Source of the DNA: Budorcas taxicolor
Taxonomy: Eukaryota; Chordata; Mammalia; Artiodactyla; Bovidae
Direction of reading: 5' to 3'
NCBI RefSeq assembly: GCF_023091745.1
Contig: NC_068911.1
Coordinates: 161,496,004-161,560,003 of the forward strand
DNA length: 64,000 nucleotides
In this document: positions 32,159 through 43,539 of the stretch, piece by piece
Layout of the letters: every line of letters begins with the position of its first letter
Position numbering within the stretch: position 1 is the first letter of the stretch
Position numbers and translations under genes: made by a program
Notes under the pieces: generated by a model
Databases searched by the model: none
What the model was told of the DNA's origin: nothing
The model's input: the letters and a program-made list of their open reading frames with translations, nothing else

Positions 32159-32883
32159 TGTGAGAAATAAGTAGTAATTTATAGCTTAGGTGGGACGCTG
32201 AGCCAATATGAAGATCTGCATTATGGGCCACAGTCAAGTGTGGTCTCTCTCATAACTGAGTGACCACTTGCTTGCTGGCTACCCCATGTACACCAGCTGC
32301 CTTTATACATTCTCATTCTCCATAGGATGGTGCAAGCCTGCTAGATGTGGGAGTGTGTAAGTCCAAGTAATGTTTAGTTTATCATGATAGATCTTGGTGT
32401 TTCTTCCCCCTAGTAGCTAAAAGAAAAATAACAATGCCAAACATTGAGCAGTCTGTATTCTGTCTCATTCAATAAGAATAAAGCTCGCTGGCTTTCATTT
32501 CATTTCTACCACTTCCTCATCAGTTGAATTTTTAAACAGCACTCATCTCTCTAAGCTTCAGTTTCCTGTTCTACAAAATGAAGCCAAGCATTGTAGGAGA
32601 AGCAGCCCTGCCTACCTTTGGAGACAGCCTTCTTCCTGGGGACATCTGCCCTCAAGTGTCAGCTCTGATCAAGTCACCAAAATGCTCTGCATTTCCATTA
32701 CAATATAAAATAATTATAACATTTATGGAAAATACTTGCTGTGTTCTTTTAGCCAAGATAGCAGTTTCTAGCAGTTAAACCCTTTACATGGTTTTCCTTT
32801 TAAGTGAGCCTGAAATTTCTGCACCCTCACTATGCTCTGCAAATGGGTTGTCTTATACTAAGGACATAGCAGTAGTAGGGAGT
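32159..32883. other. No gene; MIR trace
   Basis: Mostly unique. TCTAAGCTTCAGTTTCCTGT with CTACAAAATGAAGCC (32550-32586) fits a reverse-strand MIR. Nothing coding. Confidence 0.4.
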
Positions 32884-32884
32884 A

Positions 32885-33073
32885 GTGAAAGTCGCTCAGT
32901 CGTGTCCAACTCTTTGAGACCCCATGGACTATAAAGTCCATGGAATTATTCAGGCCAGAATACTAGAGTGGGTAGCTTTTCCCTTCTCCAGGGGATCTTC
33001 CCAACCCAGGGATCTAACCCAGGTCTCCAGCATTACAGGTGAATTCTTTACGAGCTGAGCCACAAGGAAGCCC
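32885..33073 (-). mobile_element. Bov-tA SINE
   Basis: Full reverse-strand copy from GTGAAAGTCGCTCAGTCGTG to GAGCCACAAGGAAGCCC. It directly abuts a second, partial Bov-tA. Confidence 0.93.
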
Positions 33074-33480
33074 AAGAATATTGGTATGAGTAGTCTTTCC
33101 CTGGGAGAAGGCAATAGCACCCCACTCCAGCACTCTTGCCTGGAAAATCCCATGGATGGAGGAGCCTGATAGGCTGCAGTCCACGGGGTCACTAGGAGCT
33201 GGACACGACTGAATGACTTCACTTTCACTTTTCACTTTCATGCATTGGAGAAGGAAATGGCAACCCACTCCAGTGTTCTTGCCTGGAGAATCCCAGGGAT
33301 GGCGGAGCCTGTTGGGCTGCCACCTATGGGGTCGCACAGAGTCAGACACTACTGAAGCAACTTAGCAGCAGCAGCATCAGTCTTTCACTTCTCCAGGGGA
33401 TCTTCTCAACCCAGGAAATGAATCAGAGTTTCCTGCATTGCAGGCAGATTCTTTACAAACTGAGCTATCAGGGAAGTCCA
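33074..33480 (-). mobile_element. Second Bov-tA, split by Bov-A2
   Basis: Two parts: 33074-33102 (AAGAATATTGGTATGAGTAG) and 33379-33480 (CTTCTCCAGGGGATCTTCTC ... CTGAGCTATCAGGGAAG). The 3' third of this SINE is missing on its left side, where it meets the other Bov-tA. A Bov-A2 sits between the parts. Confidence 0.88.
33092..33386 (+). mobile_element. Bov-A2 dimeric SINE nested in Bov-tA
   Basis: Body 33103-33378 with both monomers (GGGAGAAGGCAATAGCACCC; GGAGAAGGAAATGGCAACCC) and an AGC-rich end (AGCAGCAGCAGCATC). AGTCTTTC at 33092-33099 and 33379-33386 is the duplication. Confidence 0.92.
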
Positions 33481-34111
33481 TACTATGGACATAAATTTGT
33501 GAAAAAGAAATGGATTTGCCTTCATACAGGTGCATGAATGAGAATAAAATGTTTTGTTGCATCAAAAAAAAAACAAATGTGTAGCCTTACACAGAAACAT
33601 CTATATCCTTTCTACCTTAATCCCTGTCTCTATCCTTACCCCCATGTGCATCTCTGTGATTTGTCTCCATCTATAGCTATACTTACTTAAATCATGCCAA
33701 TCATGCTACCCATCCAGATTTGTTCTTTTCTGATAAAGACTCTTCCTGGAAAACTAAACTTTAAAAACACAGAAAACACTTGTGCAGAAACATTCATTAC
33801 TGCTGTTAAACTAGTTTCAAAATAAAGCCTTGATAAGAAATGTAATTAACAACCATTTAATATGAAGTGTCTTTCTTATTCAAATAACAAAGTTGCTGAT
33901 GATTTACAATTGAACTAACATTTTTCCTTGTTATGAAAATATGGTTTCTGTTTCTTCTATTTGGCTGATTGACCTGGTCTTGAAGGTTGAGGGCCAAGAT
34001 GGGATGATCTTTTACATATGTGGTCTATATAGATCTAGACACAGACATAGCCAGCAAAGTTTCAACTTAAAAGAATATTAGAACAATATTGGAAAAGCAT
34101 ATTTTCATGGA
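33481..34111. other. No gene seen
   Basis: AT-rich, no recognised element. Confidence 0.4.
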
Positions 34112-34182
34112 TAGGCATTATGGACTGAGTTGTGTCCTCCCACACAAATTTATATGTTGAAGACTTAACCACCTTTTAAAGA

Positions 34183-35263
34183 GGTTTAGTTCAGCTCAGT
34201 CCAGTTGCTCAGTCGTGTCCGACTCTGCGACCCCATGAACCACAGCATGCCAGGCCTCCCTGTCCATCACCAACTCCCGTAGTTTACTCAAACTCATCTC
34301 CATCAAGTCGTTAATGCCATCCAGCCATCTCATCCTCTGTCGTCCCCTTCTCCTCCTGCCCCCAGTCCCTCCCAGCATCACAGTCTTTTTCAATGAGTCA
34401 ACTCTTCACATGAGGTGACCAAAGTATTGGAGTTTCAGCTTTAGCATCATTCTTTCCAATGAACACCCAGGACTGATCTCCTTCAGAATGGACTGGTTGG
34501 ATCTCCTTGCAGTCCAAGGGACTCTCAAGAGTCTTCTCCAACAACACAGTTCAAAAGCATCAATTCTGCAGCGCTCAGTTTTCTTCACAGTCCAACTCTC
34601 ACATCCATACATGACCACTGGAAAAACCATAGCCTTGACTAGATGGACCTTTGTTGGCAAAGTAATGTCTCTGCTTTTGAATATGCTAGCTAGGTTGGTC
34701 ATAACTTTGCTTCCAAGGAGTAAGCGTCTTTTAATTTCATGGCTGCAATCACCACCTGCAGTGATTTTGGAGCCCCCAAAAATAAAATCTGACACTATTT
34801 CCACTGTTTCCCCATCTCTTACCCATGAAGCGATGGGACCAGATGCCATGATCTTAATTTTCTGAATGTTGAGCTTTAAGCCAATTTTTTCTCTCCTCAT
34901 TCACTTTCATCAAGAGGCTCTTTAGTTCTTCTTCACTTTCTGCCATAAGGGTGGTGTCATCTGCATATCTGAGGTTATTGATATTTCTCCTGGGAATCTT
35001 GATTCCAGCCTGTACTTCTTCCAGTCCAGCATTTCTCATGATGTACTCTGCAAATAAGTTAAATAAGCAGGGTGACAATATACAGCCTTGACATACACCT
35101 TTTCCTATTTGGAACCAGTCTGTTGTTCCATGTCCAGTTCTAACTGTTGCTTTCTGACCTGCATATAGGTTTCTCAAGAGGTAGGTCAGGTGGTCTGGTA
35201 TTCCCATCTCTCTCAGAATTTTCCACAGTTTATTGTGATCCACTGAGTCAAAGGCTTTGGCAT
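34183..35263 (-). mobile_element. BovB LINE, 5'-truncated, inserted in the LTR
   Basis: Reverse strand from the 3' terminus (AGTTCAGCTCAGTCCAGTTG) to a 5' end inside the first catalytic block (the DNA for YAKAFD, 35263). Similar in sequence to the copies at 25965 and 51778. Short AGGT...AGTT words on both sides may be a degraded target-site duplication. Confidence 0.94.
34854..35263 (-). pseudogene. BovB reverse transcriptase fragment with YADD
   Basis: Frame from YAKAFD through GCILSPCLFNLFAEYIM and YADD to SLLMKVNEE, then a frame change near 34895. The C-terminus continues in the frame 34406-34900. Codons upstream of 35263 in the same frame come from the LTR. Confidence 0.88.
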
Positions 35264-35614
35264 AGGTAGTTAAGGTTAAATTATCAGGGTGGTGCCTGAA
35301 TCTCATAGGGCCCAGTGACCTTGTAGATAGGGGAAGAGATAATACTGACATGGATGTACTTCGGAATACCCGTGTGAGGACACAGTGAAAAGCATTCGAC
35401 TGCAAGCCAAAGAGAGAAGTTGCAGGAGGAAGCCAACCTGGTCACCACCTTGACTTTAGATTTCCAGCCTCGAGAAGTATGAGGAAACTCATTTCCGTTG
35501 TCTATGCCCCCTACTCTGTAATACTCTGTTATAGCATCCCTAACAAACTAACAGTAAGTTATCATCAACGTGGAGTAGAGGGAAAAAGGGAGTCCTTTGT
35601 CCATTATAGAATCA

Positions 35615-35770
35615 CAGAGTGATAGCTTTGTGACCTTGAGTAAGTCTCATATGCTTATCAATAAAATTAAAAACTTGGACTAAGAGAACTCTGACATTTA
35701 TTCTTGCTCTTGTTTTATTTTGTCCAGTAATGATGATAATAAGGGTAACCTGTGTTTGAAGCATTCTCTG
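35615..35770 (-). mobile_element. MIR fragment
   Basis: ATAGCTTTGTGACCTTGAGT and AAGTCTCATATGCTTATCAA resemble the reverse strand of the MIR core. The rest is decayed. Confidence 0.5.
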
Positions 35771-36114
35771 AGCATGGCGGTCTTCTCTCAGTGCCTTGGG
35801 ACACAAGGATGCAAAAACAATTGTCCGTTAGAGCTCTCCTAGACGGCAACTCAGCAATATCTGTTTACATTTTGTTACAGTCTCTGCAGAAATATTTTAT
35901 TTACATAATTTTATGTATTCCTTTCAACAGCTGTACAGTGTTTCTAATCATCTACCCTTCAAAGAGCACCAAGAGATAAAAGTCTGAGTATTGTCATGCC
36001 ATGACTTGAAATTTCCTAAGTTCTCAACTGTACACACATACAACTTCCTGATGTTGTATAAACATGCTTTTGTGATATATTTTGAAAAAATAGTCTAAAT
36101 CTATTCATAAGCAT

Positions 36115-36345
36115 GAGAGCTAATATTTTATGCACTGGAAACTTTGTTAAACGACTTATATGCATCATCAGTTCTTTGAATTTTCCTAAACTATGAGATA
36201 GGAAGTCTCAATTTCATTTTAAGCAGGAGAAACCAATGATTAAATAGCATGATTCAGGAGAAATTTAGCTAGCAAAAGGCAGAACAAGGACCTGAACTAG
36301 AAGAATCTGCTTCCAAAGCATGCATGTTTAATAAGTTATGCAATT
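36115..36345 (+). mobile_element. MIR SINE
   Basis: CTCAATTTCATTTTAAGCAG, AGGAGAAATTTAGCTAGCAA, AAGGCAGAACAAGGACCTGA and ATCTGCTTCCAAAGCATGCA follow the MIR order. Confidence 0.55.
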
Positions 36346-36779
36346 GTGCTTCTCTGGAAAACTTCTAATTTCTGGGATGGACCACTTTTGGTTAATATGT
36401 AGAGACAAATCTTCAACAACAATAAAACTCAATAAGTTCCATTCCAAACATCACTTCTTCCAAAAGAATGTTTAAGCAAATGATTTTGCAAGCTTTGACA
36501 GTTATCCTTTAAGAATCTAAATAAGTTTGCATACAGTTCTTTGTATATCCTCTACATACAAAGCCAAGCTCTCCCTGTTCTGATTTCCAACAAAACCTCA
36601 AGCTGACAGCTGCATTAGAACTTAATCTCCATCTAAATAACATTGGCCCTGCTGGAACTTCCAATGCAACCAGGTCCAGAATTTGCCATTAAGCAGAAAT
36701 CACACTTCTCTACCCAACCCTACCTGTCATATCCCCACCCTTCTGCAGCTCCCTCTGAAGTTTAGTAGCAGTTTTGCTG
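36346..36779. other. No gene seen
   Basis: No recognised sequence. Confidence 0.4.
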
Positions 36780-38759
36780 ATGATCATTCTCTCTCATCCA
36801 CTCCAGCTCTCCCTTCAGTACCACAACCTCCTAGTTCTATACAAACATGCTAGGTCCAGAATTCAGAGAAAAGTTTCTGTTACCCTGACCAAACCCTGAC
36901 TGATATGGTTGTTGGTAATGGAGTTGATTCCAGGGAAATAAAGACTTAAGGATGAGAATCTGAATCTGACAGAACTAGATTCTAAAATAAAAAATAGCAG
37001 GGACTTACGTCCTGTAGCAAATGGGAAGTCATATGTCCTGCAGAGGCAATTTGATTGTAACTTAGCACCCCTAGTCACCAGGAATGAAAAGCCTATAGAA
37101 GGCTTTCATCTCTAAAAGGGCTAAAATTAATACTGGCAATTAAAGTATAAAACTGTAAGATTGGTTGATGGCTTCTGAGTGAGCCAATGAATGGAGAATA
37201 AGAAAAAGATGAGCTTGGAACTGAAAATTTCCAGGCCATGGCTCAGATAAAGAACCAAAGCTCTCCTATAACTTTCCTAAATAAATTCCTCATCTCCTGT
37301 AGCTATACAGCCACAATATCTGTAAAACAAATTTAACATATGATCCTACTGGTGGACAAACTAAATTCAAATCTTGTGGTGCCTCCTGTGTTAAAGCTGG
37401 AAAGGGATGAGATTCTGAAAATTGAAATGTGGTACATGAAAATTATAATGAGCTATATAAAGATATACCTTGAACACCCAAATCCACGTGTCCAGGCTTG
37501 CCATCTCTTTCAAGTAACACTTTCATATTCCTTCTATTTCTTTTATTTGTTATCATACAGGATTTTCTGCTGTCAACTCACAGCACCACTACTATTCTCA
37601 TTTAAGGTCAAGAGTTATGTTCTCCAAGGTCATCTATCCTTTGTGGTATAGGTTAGAGCTTGACATTACATGAAATTTAGGAACAGTCTTTCCTTTTTTT
37701 TCTGAGAATATCAGCCCCTCTTATCTAAAAATTCATATTAAGCTGTCCTAACATAGCTGACTAGCAGGGAGCTTAATGATCCTCAAGACTCACCCTCATC
37801 ACCATTCATTGTTTCAAGATTTAAACCAGACTCAAGTCCCAGCAAGCTCCAACAAAATAGGAATGAGCTAGCTGGTAGTCTCATGAACATGAAAACAATG
37901 TAACCTTTCCACTGTTTATGTTGAAAGAAATCTGAAAAATGTATATGAGAATGGATCCTAAAGATAGACTATGATAGAAAATTGAAAATATTGGATTCAG
38001 GTGAATTAGTTGATATGGTATACAATCCAGGGAGTCTAGATGCAATGAGATAGTTTGAGTTGCAAAGTGAACCTAATGCTTTTCTTGAACACAATAGTGG
38101 CCTTTACTAAATCAAGGTGAAGTACCCCAAATTCCTTGATATACTCAAGGCTTAGAAAAGGGATCTAAGGCTTCAAGAAGCTAGCTAAAAGCTTAGGGAA
38201 ATAAGAATGTTAGAATAATATTATTATCATCTACTTATTTAAACTTTAACTAAAATTAAACTTTAACCAGGATATTCCAGAAGTTACTTCCCTTCACCAG
38301 AGTTTTGAGATACATTTGTGAGGAGAATGCCAAAATCCATGATAAGTTTTCTAGTGAATAATATCTTTAAGCTAGGAGAAAGAGTGAGATATTGATATAA
38401 AAATGAGGTTTGTAATGGGATTCCAGAATGACAGGATGCAAGCGATGGGGCTTAACTTATAGAGACAGGATAGGCATGGTTCCTGTAATAGGTACCAGGA
38501 CTGAAGCTGGAGTCAGAATGGTTTGATTTGCAAAGTTATTAGTGGTATTCCTAGGACAGAAATACATAGTCTACAGAAGCTTTCTTCAATTTAACTCTGG
38601 TGGTTGGATGGCATCACTGCCTCGATGGACATAAGTTTGAGTAAGCTCAGGGAGTTGGTGATGGACAGGGAAGCCTGGCATGCTGCAGTCCATGGGGTCA
38701 CAGTCAGACATGACTGATCAACTGAACTGAACTGAACGGAAGCTTTACTTGACTTCTCC
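36780..38759 (+). mobile_element. Possible 5' part of the ERV-L relic
   Basis: CCCTGACCAAACCCTGACTG near 36886-36905 resembles the end of an ERVL/MaLR LTR. A TGGT...GGAGTTGATTCC stretch follows directly and could be a decayed primer-binding site. Farther on I recognise no gag domain. Frames (36863-37078, 37340-37651) show no motif. A SINE interrupts at 38600-38740. Attribution rests on position upstream of the ERV-L pol relic. Confidence 0.28.
38600..38740 (+). mobile_element. BovB 3' tip SINE fragment
   Basis: GGTTGGATGGCATCACTGCC to ACTGATCAACTGAACTGAAC, the last ~140 bases of BovB. Confidence 0.88.
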
Positions 38760-40245
38760 AAGTGATGAACTCTTACCCTTGTGAACAGAAATCTGACTTG
38801 AATCACCACAAAAGAATCAAGACGTCTTGGCCAATTTCTAGACATGACCCAGTTCACTGGCTCAGAGTTCACTGACTGGAAGCCTGGCTTCCCTTAAAGA
38901 AATATATGATAAAATGCCAAAATGTTACACCGTATATTTCTTCTTAGTCCTCTCCAGTGGGACCCAGAGTAACTTAACAGAGCAGTAAATTGAGTAAAAG
39001 AAAATACTTAGAAACTGAGGGGATTACTAGACACTGACTTAACTGACTAGACTACACTTAATTACAAGGCTTAACTGATGCTGATTCCTAGGGACTCAAA
39101 TAAGATTAAGGTCAAATAAGATTAAAGTCTATTAAGATCCAGGATAGGAGCTTATGAAATCCATGTGATTAATGGAGTTTGCCTATGATGTCGTTCACAA
39201 CAAGTCTTGTAGGTTCCTAAACCCACTGGATGGTTATTTTTTGAGTCCTGGAAAGCAACATTGGAAAAGACATTCTCAGCAACTGGCAGAATCCCCATAT
39301 CATTTCCCTGACGTACAAAGTGAGGGCTATTGTAGGAAAAGCCATGTGGAAGCCTCTAGAACTGCCTCTGCCTGTCAAAACAGTAAATCAAAATTAAAAC
39401 TGCTTTTCTGGAAAATTTCAGAGATGCCAACCACTTCCCAATTACCCCAGTTAGTCTGTGTGTAAGAGGAATGAAATGAATTACTGAAAAATTAATCAGA
39501 TGGCAACTTAAATTGAATATGATGTTCTGGATGTGGTTTCTTTGCTGGAGAAAATCAAGCCAGTCTCTATTACAAAACATGCAGCTATTGGTCTGAGTGC
39601 TTTTATCCTCTGTGTTAATACAGACTCTGACAAGTAGTTTGCTTTCACCTGACAAACACAGTAGTGCTCTTTCCCTGTACTACTCTGGGGGATGCATCAG
39701 ATCTGTAGCCCTATGTTAAAATCCAGTCCAGAGACACTTTATCATCCTGCATTGCACAAGAGATGATGTCAGTTCATCATACTGGTGATGGTATGCTGAC
39801 TGAATGTGCTGAGGAGGAAGTACAAATATCCTGGCGAAACACATGCATACCAGAGAGAGGGAAATAAACCCAACATTTAAACAGCCTGCCACTTCAGTGA
39901 AATTTCTGGGGCTCTAGAGGTTGGAGGCAAGTTGAGATACATCCTCCAAAGTTGAATATTAGATGACAAGTTATTGCATCTAGTATCTTTTTTCACTAAG
40001 AAGGAGGCACAATATCTAAAGGACTGAATTCTGGAAGCAACATACACTCATATATAACGACTATGAAGCAAGTCCACTTACCAAGTACTCTGTAAGGCTG
40101 CTAGCTCAGAATGTTCTAATAAGGCCCAGAGTAACAGAAGTCTTATGACAGGTCCACACAACTGTGTAAGCTGCCCAGCCATTTGCATTGTAAGACCCAG
40201 CAAATGTAATAGAACTTGACTGGCTCAACTCAGATTTTGTGAACA
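38760..40245 (+). mobile_element. ERV-L (class III endogenous retrovirus) pol relic
   Basis: Old endogenous retrovirus copy, dead. Matching stretches in pol order are CTGGAAAGCAACATTGG (39247-39263), GAATCCCCATATCATTTCCC (39289-39308), AAGCCTCTAGAACTGCCTC (39350-39368), GACAAGTAGTTTGCTTTC (39629-39646) and TGGTGATGGTATGCTGACTG near 39785-39804 (DNA around the reverse-transcriptase active site). ACTTCAGTGAAATTTCTGGG and AAGAAGGAGGCACAATATCT come later. Stops and small gaps occur throughout; the longest frame (39172-39465) is under 100 codons. No envelope gene is expected for ERV-L. Identification is from recalled family sequence. Confidence 0.65.
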
Positions 40246-40289
40246 TGATAACTAGAGAGTTGGCCTTGGCTTTGGTGTATGAGATCTGG

Positions 40290-40440
40290 TATTTCCTTAC
40301 TATAGAACTCCGGATAAATTACCTGACCTTTCTGTGAACCTCAAGTTTCTCTTATCTAAAGAACAACTGAAGTACTTGGCAAAAAGAAAGCTGATATGAG
40401 AATTAATATAAGATAATGCACACAACATTTCTTATACATA
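40290..40440 (-). mobile_element. MIR fragment
   Basis: ATAAATTACCTGACCTTTCT, GAACCTCAAGTTTCTCTTAT and GAGAATTAATATAAGATAAT fit the reverse strand of MIR. Confidence 0.55.
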
Positions 40441-41014
40441 CTAGTCTCTCAGGTTGGTAGAACTTATGGAGTCTTTGGAATAAATAAGAAATGGCCAGCA
40501 TCACCACTGAGGTGGTACCAAAGAGAACAAAAGTTCTCCTTGTTGGTTAGGTACACATCCTGGAAAATACCTAGTAAAGAACCCTAGGATGTGGAAAGCA
40601 CCCTATCATCACTATTAGCCCTTAGAATTAGAGCACCAGCAGCAAGAAGAAATCCACCAGTAATCCCCAGAAGACTCAAAATGGGAGTCCAAACAAAGGG
40701 GCCTAAGCCTTCTTGGCTTATGGATACTTTACACATAATAGTGGTGAATGCCAAAAAGAGAGATGTGTTTTAAAGCCAGAAGGTCAGTAGGGTGCCAGCA
40801 AATGGAAATCTTATTTTTTGAAAATAAAATATTAAATGTTGAGGAGAATTCTCTTAGCATTGATACTTAGGGAGACCAAACGTATCACTGCCCAATTTGA
40901 TATTGCAGGATACAGTGTGGAAAAGTTTCATGAATATGTTTTTAGTACATTCTAAAATTTTTTTTAAAGTTTGAAAAACGAAAGACAAATGATGCATTCA
41001 AATCTATTGTTAGC
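40441..41014. other. No recognised gene
   Basis: No identified element. A 60-codon frame at 40591-40773 has a basic stretch but no domain. It runs into a long A-run. Confidence 0.4.
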
Positions 41015-41041
41015 AAAAAAAAAAAAAAAAAAAAAAAAAAA
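41015..41041 (+). repeat. 27-A homopolymer
   Basis: Uninterrupted A-run. It may be the tail of an unrecognised retrocopy, but no AATAAA lies within 30 bases upstream; the nearest is near 40824. Confidence 0.9.
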
Positions 41042-41423
41042 CAGCTGCTGACAATTTGATAAATTATTCGCCCAAGAGTTTCAATAATCTAAAACAACTT
41101 CTCCCACATATGTTGACAGGGGAAGATCTAGCAAAAATGATGAAACAGGATAATTTTAGGGTATTTCAAAAATGATTAGAAAATCTGTTTGTCTTTTAAA
41201 CTTGATTTGTTCTAAATTTTATACTGAAATTATTGAACATTTCTGACAAGAACTTGATGTAGCTTTAAAAAATATTCGTTATACACAAAAACACTATTTC
41301 AGCAGTACAGCAGAATTTAACATATATTCCAGTGATTTTTTGCAACAGATATAGAAAATCTGGACGACTTGGCAGAATATGATCATGATATTGCCTTAAC
41401 TAACATTTAGGGGGAAAGAACTT
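41042..41423. other. No gene seen
   Basis: AT-rich sequence not recognised. Confidence 0.4.
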
Positions 41424-41480
41424 GTAAAAGTGAAGTCATTCAGTCGTGTCCAACTCTTTGCGACCCCATGGACTGTAGCC
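41424..41480 (-). mobile_element. Bov-tA 3' end fragment
   Basis: AAGTGAAGTCATTCAGTCGT to CCATGGACTGTAGCCTG. Only the last ~57 bases of the SINE remain. Confidence 0.85.
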
Positions 41481-41499
41481 TGTCTTGTAGAAACTCAAT

Positions 41500-41855
41500 A
41501 AACACAGAGTTTCACAGTTCAGGTCCCCTGTAATGAAGGACATCCTGTCACGTCCTGAAGAAAGCCACTGGGTCCTGGCCACACCCTTCACATGCTGGCC
41601 CAGGTCCAGTGACTGACTAATGAGAAGGAATTACAAAGGCTGGGCCATTTCACCCTAACATAGGACAACCCTGACAGGCCATTTCAGCTTCAGAGCTCCC
41701 TGTAGGTTTGGCTAAGTTTATCATAGAGTATATATCCCAGCTCAATTCTTCCTGGACCCAACCCCACTTCCTCCTCCTCCCTTCCAAGGATACTCCTTAA
41801 TAAACATTTGCACACTAAATTCCATCTTCTAATCTGCTTCCCAGCAAATGCTCTG
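41500..41855 (+). mobile_element. LTR-like repeat (ERVL-type, family uncertain)
   Basis: GACCCAACCCCACTTCC, CTCCTTAATAAACATTTGCA and ATCTGCTTCCCAGC resemble the polyadenylation end of an old LTR. CCAGGTCCAGTGACTGACTA and GGCTGGGCCATTTCACCCTA precede it. It lies about 1.2 kb downstream of the ERV-L pol relic, but no continuity was shown. Confidence 0.42.
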
Positions 41856-41894
41856 CAACAGCGAGCAAAGGGCAAAAGTGAAAAATCAACTTTT

Positions 41895-42060
41895 GTATCA
41901 TTCAGTAACTTGACAAGCACTAATTGAGTGCCAGTAATAAAGCAAATCAAATTGCAATTGTTTGCAAGGAATGAAAGGGTCCCTGCCCCAACAACTCTGC
42001 AGTCCAGTGAGGATGACTGAATTACAATGGAAACTGTGAATCACAATAAAATTAGTGCTG
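41895..42060 (-). mobile_element. L2 3' end, reverse strand
   Basis: TCATTCAGTAACTTGACAAG, CACTAATTGAGTGCCAGTAA and AAGGGTCCCTGCCCCAACAA match the inverted L2 3' end. Confidence 0.6.
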
Positions 42061-42073
42061 CTGAAATCAGCCC

Positions 42074-42390
42074 AGGCAATCCTAAAGGAAATCAACCCGG
42101 AATGTCCACTGGAAGGACTGATGCTGAAGCTGAAGCTCCAATATTTGGCCACGTGATGCAAAAAGCTGACTCTGTGAAAAGATGTTGATGCTGGGAAAGA
42201 TGGAAGGCAACAGGAGAAGGAGGCAGCTGAGGCTGGGATGGTTAGATAGCATCACTGACTCAATAGACATGAATGGGAAAAAACGCTGGGAGACAGTGAA
42301 GGACAGAGAGAGGAGCCTGGCATGCTGCAGTTCATAAGGGTAGCAAAGAGTCAGATGTGACTGAGTGACTGAACAACAGCAACATGAAGT
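42074..42390 (+). mobile_element. BovB-derived SINE, AAC-tail type
   Basis: AGGCAATCCTAAAGGAAATC to GAGTGACTGAACAACAGCAA. Older subtype with CAACAGCAAC tail. The minus frame 42082-42420 is an antisense shadow. Confidence 0.88.
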
Positions 42391-42423
42391 CTTTATGAAA
42401 AGGTCTGTTAAGAATCTCAACTA

Positions 42424-42770
42424 TACATGGAAAGATCTCTAAAGAATGGACGAACTTCAAAAACATGCTAGGTGAAAAAAGCGTGACACAATAGCCTGTG
42501 TAGTATAGGGTTCATTTACACGATATGTCTAGAAAAGGCAGATCTGTAGAGAAAGAGAGTAGATTAGTGGTTGCCTGGGGTTGAGCGTGGGAATGAGGAT
42601 TAACTGCACATGGAATTGGGGGGTTTTCTGGGATGTCAGTTATGTTTGAAAATTGATTGCAACAATGGTTGTATAGCTCTATAAAATTACTATGATTCAT
42701 TGGCTCCTGCTCTTAAAATGGGTGAATTTTATGATGTATAAATAGTACTTCATGGAGTTGCTAAAAAAAG
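42424..42770 (+). mobile_element. L1M 3' end
   Basis: GGTTCATTTACACGATATGT, AGATTAGTGGTTGCCTGGGG and TATAGCTCTATAAAATTACT mark the 3' part of an old L1. Confidence 0.65.
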
Positions 42771-43434
42771 ATATTTGGCATTTTTATACAGCATGATGCA
42801 ATAAGTCAGATGACTTACAAATAATTTCTCAATTCCTTTATCCAATCCTCAAAAAATGATCGGAAGAAAAACTTATTTTTTTCCAAAGGATGACTTGATA
42901 TGGGCATGGTCTGAGACATCTAACAAGAAAAAGAGCAAGAATTATGAATTAATTTGAAAAGTACCTTTGCCTAAAACTTTTGAGCATGTTTACAGAGAGC
43001 TAATTTTCAATTAGTAGAAAAGACAACTTTAACATGGTCCAAACATGAAAACAGGCATGCTGTCCTCCCAGATTAGTTCTTGAACAGAGATTGCTTATTC
43101 ATTAATTTCAGCTGCCATTTCTTTCAACATCTCATTTAAGACCACATGTACAAAAAGCCTGTGTCTTCCATGAAGAAGTTTTCAATGAAAAAATTAAACC
43201 TGAAATATTAATTCATCCCACTAGTAATCATTCAGGATTCCCTGGGTGCCTGTAATTTAAATCTAATTTAAATCCAATGATGGCTCAAAGAAGAGAGAAC
43301 ACTCTTGTATCTTTAGTTGTCAGACATTTTGTTACTAGACTTGAAAATAGCTTCAGGGATACAAAGAGATTTTATCACATCAGAAAGAAACGTTCATACT
43401 ATCTAAGATGCGTCTTTATCTGATAAATTCTCCT
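42771..43434. other. No gene seen
   Basis: AT-rich, no recognised element. Confidence 0.4.
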
Positions 43435-43501
43435 TTTCTCTCTCTCCCCCCCCCCCCTCTCTCTCTTGCTCCTCCTCTACTTTTTCCCTCCCTCTCTCTC
43501 A
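43435..43501 (+). repeat. Polypyrimidine CT/C-rich tract
   Basis: About 65 bases almost purely C and T, with CTCTCTCTCC, a 12-C run near 43446-43457 and CCTCCCTCTCTCTC. Length-variable and possibly able to form a triplex. Confidence 0.9.
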
Positions 43502-43539
43502 TAAATACTATTTAACAGGCCAGCATTAATATATTAAAT

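Larger units (their letters stand above)
34112..35560 (+). mobile_element. MLT1-like LTR (MaLR) split by BovB
   Basis: Left part 34112-34182: GGACTGAGTTGTGTCCTCCC and TATATGTTGAAGACTTAACC. Right part 35264-35560: TTAAGGTTAAATTATCAGGG, GGACACAGTGAAAAGCATTC, CTTGACTTTAGATTTCCAGC, GTTATAGCATCCCTAACAAA. Together they give the usual MaLR LTR order, with the left part ending TTTAAAGAGGTTTA where the right part resumes. The 3' terminus is near 35550. Confidence 0.72.

Noticed and set aside
37340..37651. 103-codon plus-strand frame
   Set aside because: Hydrophobic and low complexity at its end, without a recognised domain; lies in a probable ERV-L relic. Not supported as a gene.
38577..38756. GAAGCTTT on both sides of the BovB tip at 38600-38740
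   Set aside because: The left copy lies about 20 bases away from the element edge, so it is not a convincing target-site duplication.
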